64,000 nt of DNA from Cercis canadensis (taxonomy: Eukaryota; Streptophyta; Magnoliopsida; Fabales; Fabaceae). The stretch is taken from positions 1,398,367 to 1,462,366 of the forward strand of contig QAOA01005801.1 in assembly GCA_003255065.1 (NCBI GenBank), read 5' to 3'. The notes under the pieces are model-generated. The model did not search any database, was not told where the DNA came from, and worked only from the letters and a program-made list of their open reading frames with translations. A program made the translations under genes and the position numbers. Shown piece after piece: positions 22,405 through 34,807 of the stretch (positions are counted from its first letter, which is position 1; each line of letters begins with the position of its first letter).

Positions 22405-23440
22405 AATGGGTCCACAAAAATTTTACTTAAAGTTGCTGCAAAATGGTTCGTTGATGGAAAAAACTAAAGAGGAGGCTCTTAGGCTACTTGATCAAATGAC
22501 GGCGAACCAATGGCCTTTTGAAAGGGGTATGTCTAAGAAAGTTTATGGGATGCATGTAGTTGATCCCATCACTGCTCTTTCTGCCAAGATGGACATTATT
22601 GCCCAACAACTAGGCACTCTCACAACAAATGTCATTCGTACCCCTCTAGCCGTATGTGAAGTATGTCATGGCAATCATTCTAGTGCCGATTGTCCAATGA
22701 TGAACTCAAATGTGCCTCCATCTCTTAAGGAAGCTCAATTTGTAGGGAATTCCAATAGGCAGGGTAATCCATACTCCAACACTTACAACTAAGGATGGAG
22801 AAACCACCATAATTTCTCTTGGAAGAACTCTCATAATGTTGTTAAGCCATCTAGATACTAACCTTCTTCACAACCTCAAATGCAAGCTCAACAACCACCA
22901 CTTAAAGTTTCATTAGAGGATGCACTTGCTCAGTTGACATTGAACACCACTCAATTCATGACAATGACAGACACTACATTGCAAAATCAAATTTCTATTT
23001 GAAACTTAGAGGTGCAGGTTGGGCATATTTCTAATATGATCTCTTCAAGAGATAAAGGTACATTTCCTAGTAACACATAAAAGAGTCCTAAGGATCAAGT
23101 CAAAGCTGTTTCTTTGAGGAGTGGCAAAGTGTTAGAAGAGCCAAAGAGAAAGGTTACAACAGTAGAAAATGAGAAAGAAAAGAAAGATGAAGTTGATGTA
23201 CCTACAGAGGAAACCATATAGGGGAGGTAGAGGAACCAAAATCTAAGATATTCACATAGAATCCTCCACCATACAAGCTCCTAATGCCTTTCCCTCACAG
23301 GTTTTAGAAGCAGAACCTTGACAAATAATTCTTTAAGTTCCTTGAGGTATTCAAGAAGCTCCACATAAATATTCCCTTTGCGGAGGCCTTGGAACATATG
23401 CCAAGTTATGTCAAATTCATGAAGGAAATGATCACATACA
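22405..23440 (+). pseudogene. Athila-2b gag C-terminal part and linker
   Basis: 22406-22792 is open and encodes DQMTANQWPFERG, the ITALSAKMDIIAQQLGTLTT helix, a CEVCHGNHSSADC knuckle (C-x2-C-x3-H-x4-C) and NRQGNPYSNTYN. A stop at 22859-22861 follows SRY, at the same point where the other Athila copies stop after PGF. The linker has SLEDALAQL and SLRSGKVLEEPKRK, with another stop at 23078-23080 shared with Athila-2a. Non-functional. Confidence 0.82.
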
Positions 23441-23775
23441 AGAGACGGTAAAGGACTTTGAAACAATAGCACTTACTGAAGAGTGCATTGTAATTCTCCA
23501 AAAGAACTTGCCTCCAAAGCTTAAAGATCTAGGGAGTTTTACTATTCCTTGCACAATTGGTGGTTCATTTTTTGGTAAAGTTTTATGTGATCTTGGTGCT
23601 TCCATTAACTTAATGTCTTTATCTATATGCAGGAACCTTGGATTGGGAGAAGCTAAGCCCACCTCCATATCTCTACAGTGAGTCGATTGATCCATCAAGT
23701 ACCGCAAAAGAATCATAAAGGTTGATAAATTTATATTCCCTGCTAATTTTGTGGTTCTTGACATGGAAGAAGATT
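23441..23775 (+). pseudogene. Athila-2b aspartic protease, N-terminal part
   Basis: Reads KLKDLGSFTIPCTIGG, then the active-site region CDLGASINLMSLSI (Leu where classical retroviral proteases have Thr, as is usual in Athila), GLGEAKPTSI and finally VVLDMEED before the insertion. The flap continues at 58361 as IPIILG. An in-frame TAG lies directly before the insertion site. Confidence 0.82.
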
Positions 23776-23780
23776 AGGAG
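23776..23780. repeat. Target site duplication of Athila-2a, left
   Basis: AGGAG, repeated at 58356-58360. Confidence 0.9.
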
Positions 23781-24139
23781 TGTTACGTAAAAAGTATATG
23801 CAAGTGCACGTATCGTATCAAGTAATAGAGATGTGAGTTAAAGTATCATCCCACGGAGACTGTGGCTACTAAGTACTAAAATTAGGCGTATTCTAATTTT
23901 ATCTAGACAATGGATAAATTGAATTATGGTGATAATTAAATGCAAAACATTAAATGAAGAATAATCACTGTAAAATGAGTAGAAATATAGAGAGAGTATC
24001 TAGGGTTTCGATTTTACTGTAGCTAGTATGGATCTTTACTCCTAATTCATTAACCAAAAACAATATTCTTAAATGCTAGCCAAGAACCTTAATTTATCCA
24101 TTAGTCTTTCCCAAGGTCTAACAAATATATTCCCAAACT
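23781..24139 (-). repeat. Truncated 3' LTR of Athila-2a
   Basis: Aligns with 56910-57274 of the intact LTR, then stops at AAACT and jumps directly into sequence that normally follows the polypurine tract. About 1.08 kb of LTR plus the tract edge were deleted at short microhomology. About 19 differences are visible in the first ~225 aligned bases. Confidence 0.88.
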
Positions 24140-24688
24140 TGAGATTTGCTCATCCTCGAGCAAAAACCAAGGACTAAAAATCAATTCTAAAACTACTAAA
24201 AAAATTTCAGCTTTACTCCTCCGTTAGGTCTCAAAGGTAAGAAAATATTAGAATTCATGGAAACATGCTCAAATCAAGCCGATAATTTACTCTATTATTG
24301 AAATTCTTCATGAATAACAAACTCCTTGAGTGTGTGTGTGTATCCATGCACATTGACCTAATGAAATATGAATCAATTTATACATGTTTTTACTTATAGA
24401 TGTAGACCTCTTAATTGGAATAACAAGGAGCTCCATAGGCTAGTTATCATGTCACTCTCCACTAATGTAGGCTCACTGTTAACATTAAAGATCAAAAGGT
24501 CTTTCAAAGCTTGTAATGTAAGGCTATGGTTAGGGTGTGGTAAAAGGTTATCAAAGTAGCTCACTTTACCCATGACACATCACCACAACTAGGATTCTGG
24601 AGCACTTCCTTCACTTAGTTTTCACCCAACTTTTCACTATCTTCCTTTCTTACTTTGTCAACTACCTTGATTTTTTTTTTTTTTCTAT

Positions 24689-24689
24689 N
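24689..24689. other. N in a T-rich stretch
   Basis: Single ambiguous base between poly-T runs. Confidence 0.9.
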
Positions 24690-25427
24690 ACTTTCATTTG
24701 ATTGTGCTTTTTTTTTTTTTGTCTTTTTCTTGAATGGTTGATTTTATCCCCAATTTTTTTTCTTTTACTGATTCGAAGGGATAAAACAACCTTTTCTTTC
24801 TTTTTCATGAGTCAAGAGGCAATAATCTACTTGCACATTTTTCAAGGTTCATTTCTCCACCCATCCACCCTAAGTGCTCTCAATATTTTTCCTAGAACGT
24901 GTGTGTGTGTCATGAATGTAAAGGTAGGGAAAATATTGGAGGTTTTGGATTTCCGTACGGGTTGACAAATAGAAGGCTCAATATCAGGCTTAAATGGGGT
25001 GACTAAGGGGATACATAAAACATGGGTTGTCTTGAAAGGCTCAATCGATCCAAACAATGCCTAAATGATCTCTCTAATGTCTCAAAGCCTAGGATTTTGC
25101 CTCAAGTGACATTCAAACTAGTTCTAGAGTTCTTATAAGGTCAAAAAATTTTAAGCATGCAAAAATCTTCTTTAAATAACTCATTGAAAGTAATGCACAT
25201 GATCAAGTGCTCAATTGCATCAAGGAGAGAGTTAATGTAGAAGAAAAATCATAGAAGAATAATCAAACACCATCAAGTTAAGTTATGCATATTTTCCAAA
25301 AATGCTGAATAATGGAATTTCAAACTTACAAAGTTATCATTTCATTACATCTACCCATTACTACAAGTTATAGATAAAGAAAAATAAGTACACGAAAAAA
25401 ATCAAAAAGTAATCAAAAAGTGTGTTT

Positions 25428-25463
25428 CCACCCTCAAACTTAATACATGCATTGTCCTTAATG
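25428..25463 (-). promoter_or_regulatory. Internal PPT-like tract and AGGA hairpin after ORF3 of Athila-2a
   Basis: Sense strand: a short CATT/AATG stem around AAGGAC, then TTAAGTTTGAGGGTGG. The arrangement mirrors 40334-40375 in Athila-1b. One base of the stem has decayed (A opposite C). Confidence 0.5.
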
Positions 25464-25490
25464 TATCCATAAAGAAAGAAAAATACTTAC

Positions 25491-26713
25491 CTAGAAAGCT
25501 TCGAACATGTTGGCTGTGTCGTCAAGGTCCTCATTGGTGGCACTGAAGTCCTCGTTTATTCCAAAAGAGTAAGGCGAAAGCACCGGTGGTGGTGGAAATG
25601 GTGGAATGGCGAAGCCCTGAGCGGAGGAGCACTGGCTGTGAAACTCAGCCAAGTGAGAGTTGAAGCTCATCCGGTGCTCGAAGAAAGAGTCGGCACACTC
25701 CATGAATCTGTCGGCTATATGCATAAACTTGGCAGAATGGTCTGCATGCTGGAGGAGTCAAGACATCTGACGCTCCAGACGGGCAAGGCCGGACTCTGAC
25801 GAGCTCGAGGGGTGGGTGTCATGGGTTGGCGTGAGAGCAGAGGGTGGTGTCCGGGCAAGTGCCCGTTCACGTGGTGATGGTGGTGGTGGTGCACTGGAGT
25901 ACTAGCTCCAACTCTGGAGGCGGTGTGCAATAGCATCCAGTGGTTGCTTCGGATAAAGCAACTCCTCATCGGCCCTCCACTCAACCCTGGCTTGCTGACA
26001 TAGCATCTGAATCACGGAGGGGTGGGCGAAGGTGATGCCTTTGGTGCTATCAATGAATCATAGTATGGACTGTTGGATAAGCATGCCGATGTCGATGGAG
26101 CAACCCGTCACGATGCAATAGAGAAGAATGGCCTAATTCATGGTGACGTCATTAAGGTGGCCAGTAGGGATGAGGCAGCCACACAGGAAGTGGTACCATA
26201 CCTTGCTGACAGTCTCCAGTGCCGATGCTTTAAAGGATACGGGAGTGTTGTCTCGCATCTTCCACTGAGTATCTGGCTGGCATAAGGTGCTTATCATGGT
26301 GTCCCAGTTTGGTCCATCATGGAGGTAGCAGAGATATTCGTCGTTCTCGATGTTCGGGATGCCAAGTAGGGCATTGATGGAATGACTGTCAAAGGATACC
26401 CATTTGCCCTTCACAAACACCTTAAATTCTTTTCGGAATTTGGCGTTGGCATAGAACTCCTTGACTAATGGAACAATGACCGTGATGGGTTGTGCAACAG
26501 AGTTCAACTAGCCATTTTTGTCAGCTAATGCCCGGATCTCATAGTTGTGGGCTTGGGTGAAGACCAAGCCTCGTTTGGGCACCAGGGCTTTATGGATTAC
26601 TAATCCAGGAACTGGACCTCGACTTCCTTTTGCACAAACCTTTTGCAGTCATAAGTTCTAGAACCGAACCTGGAGGGAGAAGCGACGGCCTTATGCTTTA
26701 CTGGTGGTGCCAT
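25491..26713 (-). pseudogene. ORF3 of Athila-2a: post-pol plant retrotransposon protein
   Basis: Starts at ATG 26713 (MAPPVKHKAV, basic), with a splice-acceptor-like site 24 bases upstream once Gypsy-3 is removed. The central part reads VKEFYANAKFRKEFKVFVKG, KWVSFDSHSINALLGIP and CGCLIPTGHLNDVT. This matches the family annotated in plants as a putative plant transposon protein, found after pol in Athila-type elements and once proposed to be envelope-like. A His-rich patch lies at about 25870-25895. At least two stops interrupt it. I see no convincing transmembrane segment. Confidence 0.65.
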
Positions 26714-26722
26714 TGGGTGGAG

Positions 26723-26727
26723 GTAGA
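26723..26727. repeat. Target site duplication of Gypsy-3, left
   Basis: GTAGA, repeated at 36549-36553. The exact LTR edge is uncertain by one or two bases. Confidence 0.75.
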
Positions 26728-27970
26728 TCATTGGAATTATCTCGTTCCAACAAAATTAAAACCAAATCCCCTATAAAGAATGCAATACAAGACTGATCCA
26801 GGATGTCTCTTAGGGAATGCAATGGCTAATTAACAATTTCAAGATTACTAATGGGGGATTTTCAAACACAAATTATATTACCAAATGTAAATCATATAAT
26901 TAAACAAGGATTAAATCAATCAATAAAAATGCAACCTAACTAGACATCCATCAAGAATTGGTTTGATTCATCCTAGATCGAACATGATTAATCAAGTCTT
27001 AATGCACTGCTTATTGATTTTAGCTATAACCGAAATATTTGCATTATTACTAAGTGTTCTTACTGAATTATCATTCAGAATCTGGTTTAACCACATACAT
27101 CACTAATCCTTGCAATCACATAGAATAAGCAATTAATTGCTTAACCTAAAACCGAACATCAATTAACACACTTTCTCTGGATTCATGTAATAGAACAAAG
27201 ATTTATCAACCTAAATTCTATTTCGTACCTCAAAATCTATATGAATAACAGAAATCTCCATAAATTCATACATAAACCAAGGCATGACAGAAATCCAAAG
27301 AAGAACAAAATTGCATTAAACTAGAATCAATTAAATACAAGATCTCAAAATTAAACCGAATTCAATCTGGAGTCTAGCTCGGTTACAGAAGTTCTACTCC
27401 TCCATGGCCATCAAATTCGAGCTCCAATGGAAGAGGGAAGCAATAGAACAATGTATCTCTAGAAAACAAAAGAGGAAAAAAAATAATTGCCTACTGAAAA
27501 ACTATCCTACTCTCTACCCTAATTTGGATCTATAACTGCCTATGGCCAAAGACTGAATTGCCCCTCTGTGTAGGCTTTCTCCACAACTTCAGAATGAGTC
27601 ATCCTTTTCATGAATTGGACTTTAGATAAGGGAAATGGGCCCAAATAACTAGTTTGGGCCCAAAAGTCCGAGTGCTGAACTTCTACAGGTCAGGGTACCA
27701 CTAAGACACCTCCAGATGGAAATTTGGTCTTCACAAGCGTTGTAGCTCTGTGTCTTAGCTTTCCTACAAGACCAAAATCACAATTTTTAGAGATCGGAAA
27801 CTCAAGATAAGCTAAAAATACCAAGACAGGGTCCAAATGACAAAAAACCGTAAAGCCCAACATGGAACCCAAATCACAAAATATGGCCTAAGTCATGAAA
27901 CTAAGCATAGGAGAGGATGAAAAACACTAGGCATGAAGGTCAAATAACATATAAAAAATATTGTTTATTA
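26728..27970 (-). repeat. 3' LTR of Gypsy-3
   Basis: Homologous throughout to 35327-36548. By eye about 11 differences occur in a 170-base stretch near the left edge. Ends TTTATTA (mutated CA). Confidence 0.88.
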
Positions 27971-27986
27971 AATCCCCTTACACTTA
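27971..27986 (-). other. Polypurine tract of Gypsy-3
   Basis: Sense strand TAAGTGTAAGGGGATT abuts the LTR. It is related to the Athila-1b tract TAAGTGTGGAGGGATT. Confidence 0.75.
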
Positions 27987-29500
27987 TCCTTTGCACGTCC
28001 CGGGAAAAATGAGGAAAGAGAGAAAACAGCTAAGGGATCATTTTCCAACAACAACTTTCAAGAATGCAAAAGTTAAATGAGCAAGAAGAACAATCAAGAC
28101 ATAAAAGAATGAAAACACTCATGAATTTATTTCTTGCACTTTCAACCAACAAGCATGGTAATTTCAATTGAATTGAAAAGACTAAGAATGATAGAGCCTC
28201 ACAAAAGACACTCTCAATCCCTCAAGTGTTTAAGGGGGGTAAGTGTTTTACTCAAATCAACTCATGACAATTTGCACTACTATAGGCTTGCTTCTTTTTT
28301 AATCTCCACTACTTCAAACACATGCATGCACAAATCAGAAAGACTTTATTGAAGGTTGTAATGCGGCCAAGGAGAGGGAATGAATGAGATAGATAATATG
28401 GATATAGCAAATTAAAACCAAATAGAGCATGAGGACATTGTGAATGATGAGTTAAAACAAGCAATATGCACAAAAAATTCACCCAAAAGTTCTATGCAAC
28501 TTTCTTTACACACTCTTTCCTCTTTGGAAGGCAAAACCAACACTTTTATTCTCTTTTCTTTGCATTTTTTTTATACAGAATTTTTTTTTTGTTTTTACAA
28601 TTCACATAACTAATAACCAATTTCCTTCAAGTTGCACAAATTCCCCCCTCCCAACCCCCACACTTGGAACTTTGTCTGTCTCGAACAAATAAGAACTCAT
28701 TAAAAGATCAACAAATGCTTTCATACTCCCTAAGGTTGGTAAAAACATGGTTTTACACTAAATATTTGCAATGAGCTAAATGAAATAATGGGAAAAATTA
28801 GGCTTAAGGGAAAAGATGTTAGGTAGGCTATTTGGCTAGGTAGCTAAAAGTGAGAAAATATGACTTTCATCACATTCATGTATGCATATGACAATGTATT
28901 CTCAAAAAGAAGCAAAACAAGTTCTAAAGTATCAAACTATATGAGTGCAATGCACATAAGAAAGAAGAAAGAAATAGAGAATGACAATAGGCTCATAGAC
29001 TCACTAGGTATGTATTATCAAGCTTAATCCATCAAATAAATTTCTATCACCAAATTAGCTAACTAAGATATGCAAGAAATTTATTCAATCATGCTAGAAA
29101 TCTCAAATTTGCAATTGCTTCACGCTCACCACCTCTACAATTCTCAAAGTGCTATTGAAAATGTAAAAAGAAAAATAGAAAAACGTGCAGAATGAGAATA
29201 AAAATAGCAAAACAGAATTGAAAATAGCTAAGAAAAAAATGGAACAACAAATAGAAATTTAAAACAGAACCAGAATTTTGAACAAAAACTAAAGCATAAG
29301 CTTAAACAGAATTTGGAACATGCAGAAAAAAATTAAAAATAGAAAACAGAAAAAGAAGCAAGAATAGAAAACAAAATGAAAAACAAAAACAAAAACAAAA
29401 AATAGAATAGAAAACACAAACAGAAAATGCATTAAAAACACAACAGAAAACACAATAGAGATAGAAAGAAAGAACTCCCCTCAAGGTGGATAGATAGCAT
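27987..29500 (-). other. 3' untranslated region of Gypsy-3
   Basis: No ORF3 homology. It includes a second purine-rich tract with a hairpin at 28641-28689 and an A-rich, CAGAA-repetitive stretch at about 29160-29450. An open frame at 29302-29484 made of Phe/Cys repeats is a composition artefact. Confidence 0.6.
28641..28689 (-). promoter_or_regulatory. Internal PPT-like tract with hairpin in Gypsy-3
   Basis: Sense strand: stem TTTGT/ACAAA with a 9-base loop, then CCAAGTGTGGGGGTTGGG and a run of G. It occupies the same relative place as the internal modules of the two Athila elements, but the loop is not AGGA. Confidence 0.45.
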
Positions 29501-29504
29501 CACT

Positions 29505-30570
29505 CAAAGCCACCTCTTCAACCAAACACTCCTTAGCTCCATCATGAAATTGCTTAAGTCGATGGCCATTTACTTTGAAGGTCCTCCCTGTAGTCACTTT
29601 TTGAATTTCAACTGCACCATAAGAAAAAGTGTTAGTGACAACAAAGGGGCCCTCCCATCAGGATTTTAATTTACCCGGCCACAACTTAAGGCGAGAGTTG
29701 TATAGGAGCACTTTGTCCCCCACTTAGAATTCCTTCCGAAGGATTAACTTGTCATGAAGGGCCTTGGTCTTCTCTTTGTATATTCGGGAGTTCTCATAGG
29801 CCTCTAATCGGACTTCTTCTGACTCTTGAAGTTGCAATCTCCTCTCGACTCTGACTAGACCTATGTCCAGGTTACAAGCCTTAATCGCCCAATAGGCCCG
29901 ATGCTCTAGCTCCACTGGTAAGTGACACGCCTTACCAAAGACAAACCTATAAGGTGACATACCTATAGGTATCTTATAGGCAGTCTGATAAGCCAATAGA
30001 GCATCATCCAACCACTTACTCCAATCCTTTCTATCTGACTTCACTCTTTTCTCCAAACTCCACTTAATATCTCGATTAGAGACCTCGACTTGACCATTTG
30101 TCTGAGGGTAGTAAGGGGTTAAAGTCTTATGTCATGTGCCTGTTGCAGAAGTAGGATCCTTGATCACTAATGATTGCTCTGGGTATGCCAAACCTGCAAA
30201 AGACATGTGATTTGACAAAATCTACAACAACATGAGAATCATCAGTCCTGGTAGGAATGACCTCCACCCATTTGGAAATATAATCAATAGCCAACAAAAT
30301 ATAGACAAAGCCAAACGAGACAGGAAATGGACCCATGAAGTCAATGCCCTAAACATAAAAAATCTCACAGAACAACAAAAGTTGTTGGGGGATCTCATTT
30401 TTACGAGTTATATTCCCTACTTTTTGACACTGTTCACAAGATTTACAAAACACATAGGCATCATGAAACAAGGTGGACCAATATAAACCAGAATCTAATA
30501 CTTTTTAGTTGTTCTTTGAGGACTAAAATGACCTCTACAAGCATAGGAATGACAGAAAGAAAGCACAAAT
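29505..30570 (-). pseudogene. Gypsy-3 integrase
   Basis: Sense order: zinc-finger cysteines (FCKSCEQC, about 30445), first catalytic Asp in GIDFMGPFP (about 30345), second in ISDQGSYFCN (about 30160), Glu in [12 protein letters not shown] (about 30090), then [20 protein letters not shown] and [20 protein letters not shown]. The DDE triad is present, but stops separate the pieces near 30120 and 30350. The enzyme would insert the cDNA into nuclear DNA. No chromodomain is visible. Confidence 0.8.
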
Positions 30571-30779
30571 TATTTGGTCACTACAAAATCTCCAAAGATA
30601 AGGATCATTCCATACATAATACTTAGTCTCACTCTTTAATTTATCTATTTGTGCACATGTGAGGTGTGAGGGCAAAACATGAGCAACCAAATAATTAACA
30701 AGGTCAGGATACCATGGAAACTCACCATGTAGCCCTAAAAGCTGCTTATCAGGAAATGAATCTTAAATGGGGAATGAAT

Positions 30780-31477
30780 AAGAGGCTTTCTCTATTCTGC
30801 TCAAGTGATCAGCAACCACATTTTTCAGCTCCACTCCTATCTTGGATCTCAAGATTAAATTCTTGGAGAAGGAGCATCCATCTGATTAATCTGGGTTTGG
30901 CCTCTGGCTTCTTTAAGAGGAACTTAAGAGCTGCATGGTCAGAGAAAATCATCACATGAGAACAAAGCAAGTAAGATCTAAACTTATATAAAGCAAAAAC
31001 AATTGCTAAAAGCTCTTTTTCTTTTATGGTGTAATTCGCTTGGGCAGAATCAAGTGTCCTCGAGGCGTAGTAGATGACATGATGGGCTTTGCAAACCCTT
31101 TGAGAAAGGATTGCTCCCACTACATAGTTGGATGCATCACACATTAATTCAAATGATGATGTCCAGTCAGGAGGTTGGATGATAGGAGTTGAAGTGAAAG
31201 CCTTCTTGAGATGATCAAATGCTTCTTTACAGGATTGGTTGAAGATGAAGTCCACATCCTTTTGTAGCAAGTTAGACAGTAGAACGACCATTTTGTTGAA
31301 GTCACTGATGAAGCACCGGTAGAATCCTGCATGGCCAAGAAAAGAACGAACTTCCCGCACGCATGTGAGGTAAGGCAAAGAAGTAATAACATCAATCTTG
31401 GTAGGATCTACCTCTATGCCCTTGCTAGAGACTACATGTCCTAAAACTATACATTTTTTTTTACCATGAAATGACAT
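30780..31477 (-). pseudogene. Gypsy-3 RT thumb and RNase H
   Basis: A long open stretch (31477-30809) carries VLGHVVSSKGIEVDPTKI, FLGHAGFYRCFISDF, then RNase H with [32 protein letters not shown] and IFSDHAALKFLL. Asp, Glu and Asp of the RNase H site are retained. It would degrade the RNA template during reverse transcription. Ends in a decayed region rather than a clean join to integrase. Confidence 0.82.
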
Positions 31478-32707
31478 TTTTCAAAATTCAGAACAAGATT
31501 AGTTTCAATACACCTATGTAGAATTTTAGACAAACTATCCCATCAGTCATCAAAGGAAGAGTCATAAATAGTGAAATCATTCATGAATATCTCCATACAG
31601 TACTCTATAAAATCAGAAAAGGTACTAACTATGCAATGTTGGAAGGTACCAGGAGCATTGTAGAGACCGAATGTCATTCTTCGGTATGCAAAAGTGCCAA
31701 ATGGGCATGTAAATGTGGTATTCTTCTGATCTTCTAGGGTTGTGTGTATTTAGAAATAACCAGTAAACCCATTCCAAAATAGTAGTGTGACTTCCCTGCT
31801 AGCCACTCCAACATCTGATCAATGAAGGGAAGAGGGTAATGGTCTTTACGGGTGGCCTGATTTAGCCTTCTGTAATCTATATAGACCCTCCAACTATTTT
31901 GAACTCGAGTAGGGATGAGCTCATTATGCTGGTTTACCACCACTATCACTGCTGATTTCTTTGGAACAACTTGCACTAGACTCACCCATTTACTGTTTGA
32001 GATTGGATAGATTATACTAACTTGCAGAAGCTTGGTTACTTCCTTTTTAACCACATCTAGAATTAGTGGGTTGATCTCCTCTGTGGCTGCCTCACTGACT
32101 TAGCACCTTCTTCAAATAAAATTTTGTGCATGCAAGTGAAAGGGCTAATGTCAGGTATATCTGCAAGTGTCCACCCAATTGCCCTCTTGTGTTGTCTCAA
32201 AATTTGTAACAATTTTTCTTCTCGGTTAGATTGAAGATTCTTAGTAATAATGACTGGCAACTGCTCATTCTCCTCTAAAAATGCATATTTTAGATGCTCA
32301 GGAAGAGATTTAAGCTCTAGTTTAGGCAGCTGCACTATGGAAGGGAGTAATTTCGTGGCTGTTGCATCTACTGTACAAATCTCTGCATACTCAACATCAA
32401 CTACTATTGTAGAATCATCAACTACTAATGCAGCCTCTGTGATAGAATTATCACTCTCTAAGAATATAACAATTTCAGAACAAACAAAGTAAACAACATC
32501 ACTAACATAACTACAGTATATAGAATCATCTAAAAGCAGAAAGTCAAGAAATTTAGAAGGAAGACTATCGTAAACCTCATCGACCAACTCATCAAGAATA
32601 TCAATGCAGTAAAGAGAATGATCTTCCATGGAGTATTTTATGGCATCAATAATATTAAATTGTATTATACTATCACCAAACTTCATGGAGAGGGTTCCTG
32701 CATGCAC
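31478..32707 (-). pseudogene. Gypsy-3 protease-RT linker and reverse transcriptase palm
   Basis: Sense: the acidic linker from 32707 (SMKFGDSIIQFNI), LKYAFLEENEQLPVII, AIGWTLADIPDISPFTCMHK, then RT with VSLVQVVPKKS and RVYIDYRRLNQATRKDHYP. The active-site box near 31575 reads FMND where functional copies have FMDD, so a catalytic aspartate is replaced by asparagine. Frameshifts lie near 31730 and 32060. Confidence 0.8.
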
Positions 32708-33104
32708 ATCTATCTTGGTTCTGGCGGTCTTAAGAAAAGGTCTCCCAAGAATGATTGGGTTCTACTGCTTGTTGAGTCTCTTTCCATGTCTAGAATGTAG
32801 AAGCCTGTAGGGAAGATCAACTCATTAACTTGGACTAGCACATTTTCAATTAATCCGGAAGGGTAAGCATTACTTCTATTGACTAATTGAATCACTACTC
32901 CTGTTGGTTGCAAAGGTCCGAGTCCAAGTGATTAGAAAACTGACTTTGGCAGGACATTGATAGAAGCTCCAAGGTCCAGCATAGTATCCTCAAATTTACA
33001 ATTTCCAATGACACGGGGTATAGTAAAAGTCCTAAGATCTTGACACTTCTGAGGCATAGGTTGAATGAGGGCAGAAACATCCTGGCCCATACTGACTCAT
33101 TCAT
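32708..33104 (-). pseudogene. Gypsy-3 aspartic protease
   Basis: The minus strand encodes the region leading into a DLGAS-type active site (around 32965), then GPLQPTGVVIQLVNRSNAYP, SGLIENVLVQVNELIFPTGF and YILDME. The frame is broken at about 32920-32895 and again in the flap region. Confidence 0.72.
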
Positions 33105-34807
33105 TGCCCTTTAGCTTCCTCTTATGAGTGCACAGCTCCTTTAGAAACTTTGCATATTTTGGAATTTGCTTGGTTTCCTCTAGCAGTGGAATGTTGATTT
33201 TAATTCTTCGAAATGTCTCCATAAGCTCTCTCTCTTTCTTTGCCTCATCCAATTTTTCGGACTGGATGACTCTCTGTGGGAAAGGCAGAGGCACTGAATG
33301 AGTATTCTTCTGCTGATGTGTCATCTCTAGAGTAGGACTTTGGCTGAAACTACTACTAGGGTCAGAAACAGGTTTATCTGGCACATTTGGTTTACCTTGA
33401 CTACTATTAGAATGTGTAGCTGTAGGGTCTGGAATTGACTTACCACTCCTAAGCATAATGGCACTCACGTTCCCTTTTGGATTAGGAATGGTTTGTGAGG
33501 GAAGTTGGCCAAAACCTTGAGCTTGTAGTTAACTGATTGATGAAACTAGTTGGCCAATTTGAGTCTCCAAATTCTGTATTGTAGCTCCAATGCTCTACTA
33601 GAATTGAAGGTTATTGGCTGCTAACTGCTTCATAAGCTCTTCCAGGGTAGGTTCGGATTGGCTAGAAGTGATGGCTTACTACTTGGTAAGTTGGAATGGT
33701 TGTGGTCTATTATGGAATCCTGGTGGTCTTGCGTATGACTGGAAAGGTTGGGAATTATGCTACTACTGTGGCTGCATGTTGCCATACCTCAGGTTTGGAT
33801 GGTCTCTCTAACCAGGGTTATATGTGGTAGAAAAAAAGGTCATGTCTTGGTTGATGGGGCTGGTAGTATTGAGATTGAGAGTACTAAGGCTTGTTGGGGA
33901 AAACATTAGTTGCTGCTGCTGTTTGGTTAGGAATAACAGAAGTATATTCTTGAAGGGTAGGACAAGCATCGGTGGGGTGAGAAGAACAAGCACAGATGCC
34001 ACAAAGTCATATTGGTTGCACCAGTTGAATGGCTGGTTATTGATGTTGGCCCATTGCCAATTGTCTAACAAGGGAAGTCAAGTCATCTAACCTGTGCTCC
34101 ATCCTATTTTGGTTTGCATATGACACTTAGGCTTCATTGACTCCTCTGGCAGGTGGTATTCTGCTGTCAAATTGCTGAGAGTTGGCAGCCATGCTAGTTA
34201 TCAGTTCCCTAGCTGCAGTAGGGGTCTTATCCACTAATGCATCTCCACTAGCTGCATCTATCATGTTTCTCTCCATAGGCATCAATCTTTCATAGAAATA
34301 TTGGATGAGTAATTAGTCATTAACATGGTGATGAGGACAGCTAGCACATAGTTTCTTGAACCTCTCCCAATACTCATAAAGTGTCTCTCCTGCCATTTGC
34401 CTAATGCCACAAATATCTTTTCAAACAGCTGTAATTCTGGAGGCAGGGAAGAATTTCTCTAGGAATAACCGTTTCATATCACTCCAACAAGTGATAGAAC
34501 CCGAGGGAAGGTAGTACAACCAATCCTTGGCCACATCTGCTAGTGAGAATGAAAATGTCCTGAGCTTGATGTGTTCCTTTAGAATGCCTTGTGGTTTCAT
34601 GGTTGAGCACACCACATGGAACTCTTTCAAATGCCTATGAGGGTCCTCACCTGCAAGATCATGAAATCTTGGCAACAAATGTATTAGTCCAGACTTAAGT
34701 TCAAAGGAATCATCTAACTCAGGATATTGAATGCCTAAAGGTTGGTATGTCACATCTGGGGCAGAAAGTTCTTTAAGAGTCCTAGCATGCATATTATTGT
34801 CAGCCAT
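33105..34807 (-). pseudogene. Gypsy-3 gag and gag-protease linker
   Basis: Starts at 34807 (MADNNMHARTL). The capsid core reads PRFHDLAGEDPHRHLKEFHV, LRTFSFSLADVAKDWLYYLP and RLFLEKFFPASR. The C-terminal region (34071-33470) is broken. The linker (33468-33097) has AIMLRSGKSIP, PLPFPQRVIQSEKLDEAKKE and IPKYAKFLKELCTHKRKL. No intact zinc knuckle is seen; the Gln-rich segment near 33900 replaces the usual position. Confidence 0.8.

Larger units (their letters stand above)
22405..23780 (+). mobile_element. Athila-2b, left part: gag end to protease, before the Athila-2a insertion
   Basis: This plus-strand Athila-type piece resumes at 58356 after the 34.6-kb Athila-2a insertion. The protease reading frame continues across the join (23775 to 58361) with the expected EIPIILG text, and AGGAG is duplicated at both edges. 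The 5' LTR, primer site and gag N-terminus are missing, so the copy was 5'-truncated near 22405. Confidence 0.9.
24140..25490 (-). other. 3' untranslated region of Athila-2a
   Basis: Contains an AGGA-loop hairpin at 24145-24164 and a second purine-tract-plus-hairpin module at 25428-25463. No coding region is recognised. Poly-T runs near 24671 and 24710 flank an N at 24689. Confidence 0.6.

Noticed and set aside
29302..29484. Cys/Phe-rich small protein
   Set aside because: Composition effect of an A-rich untranslated region.
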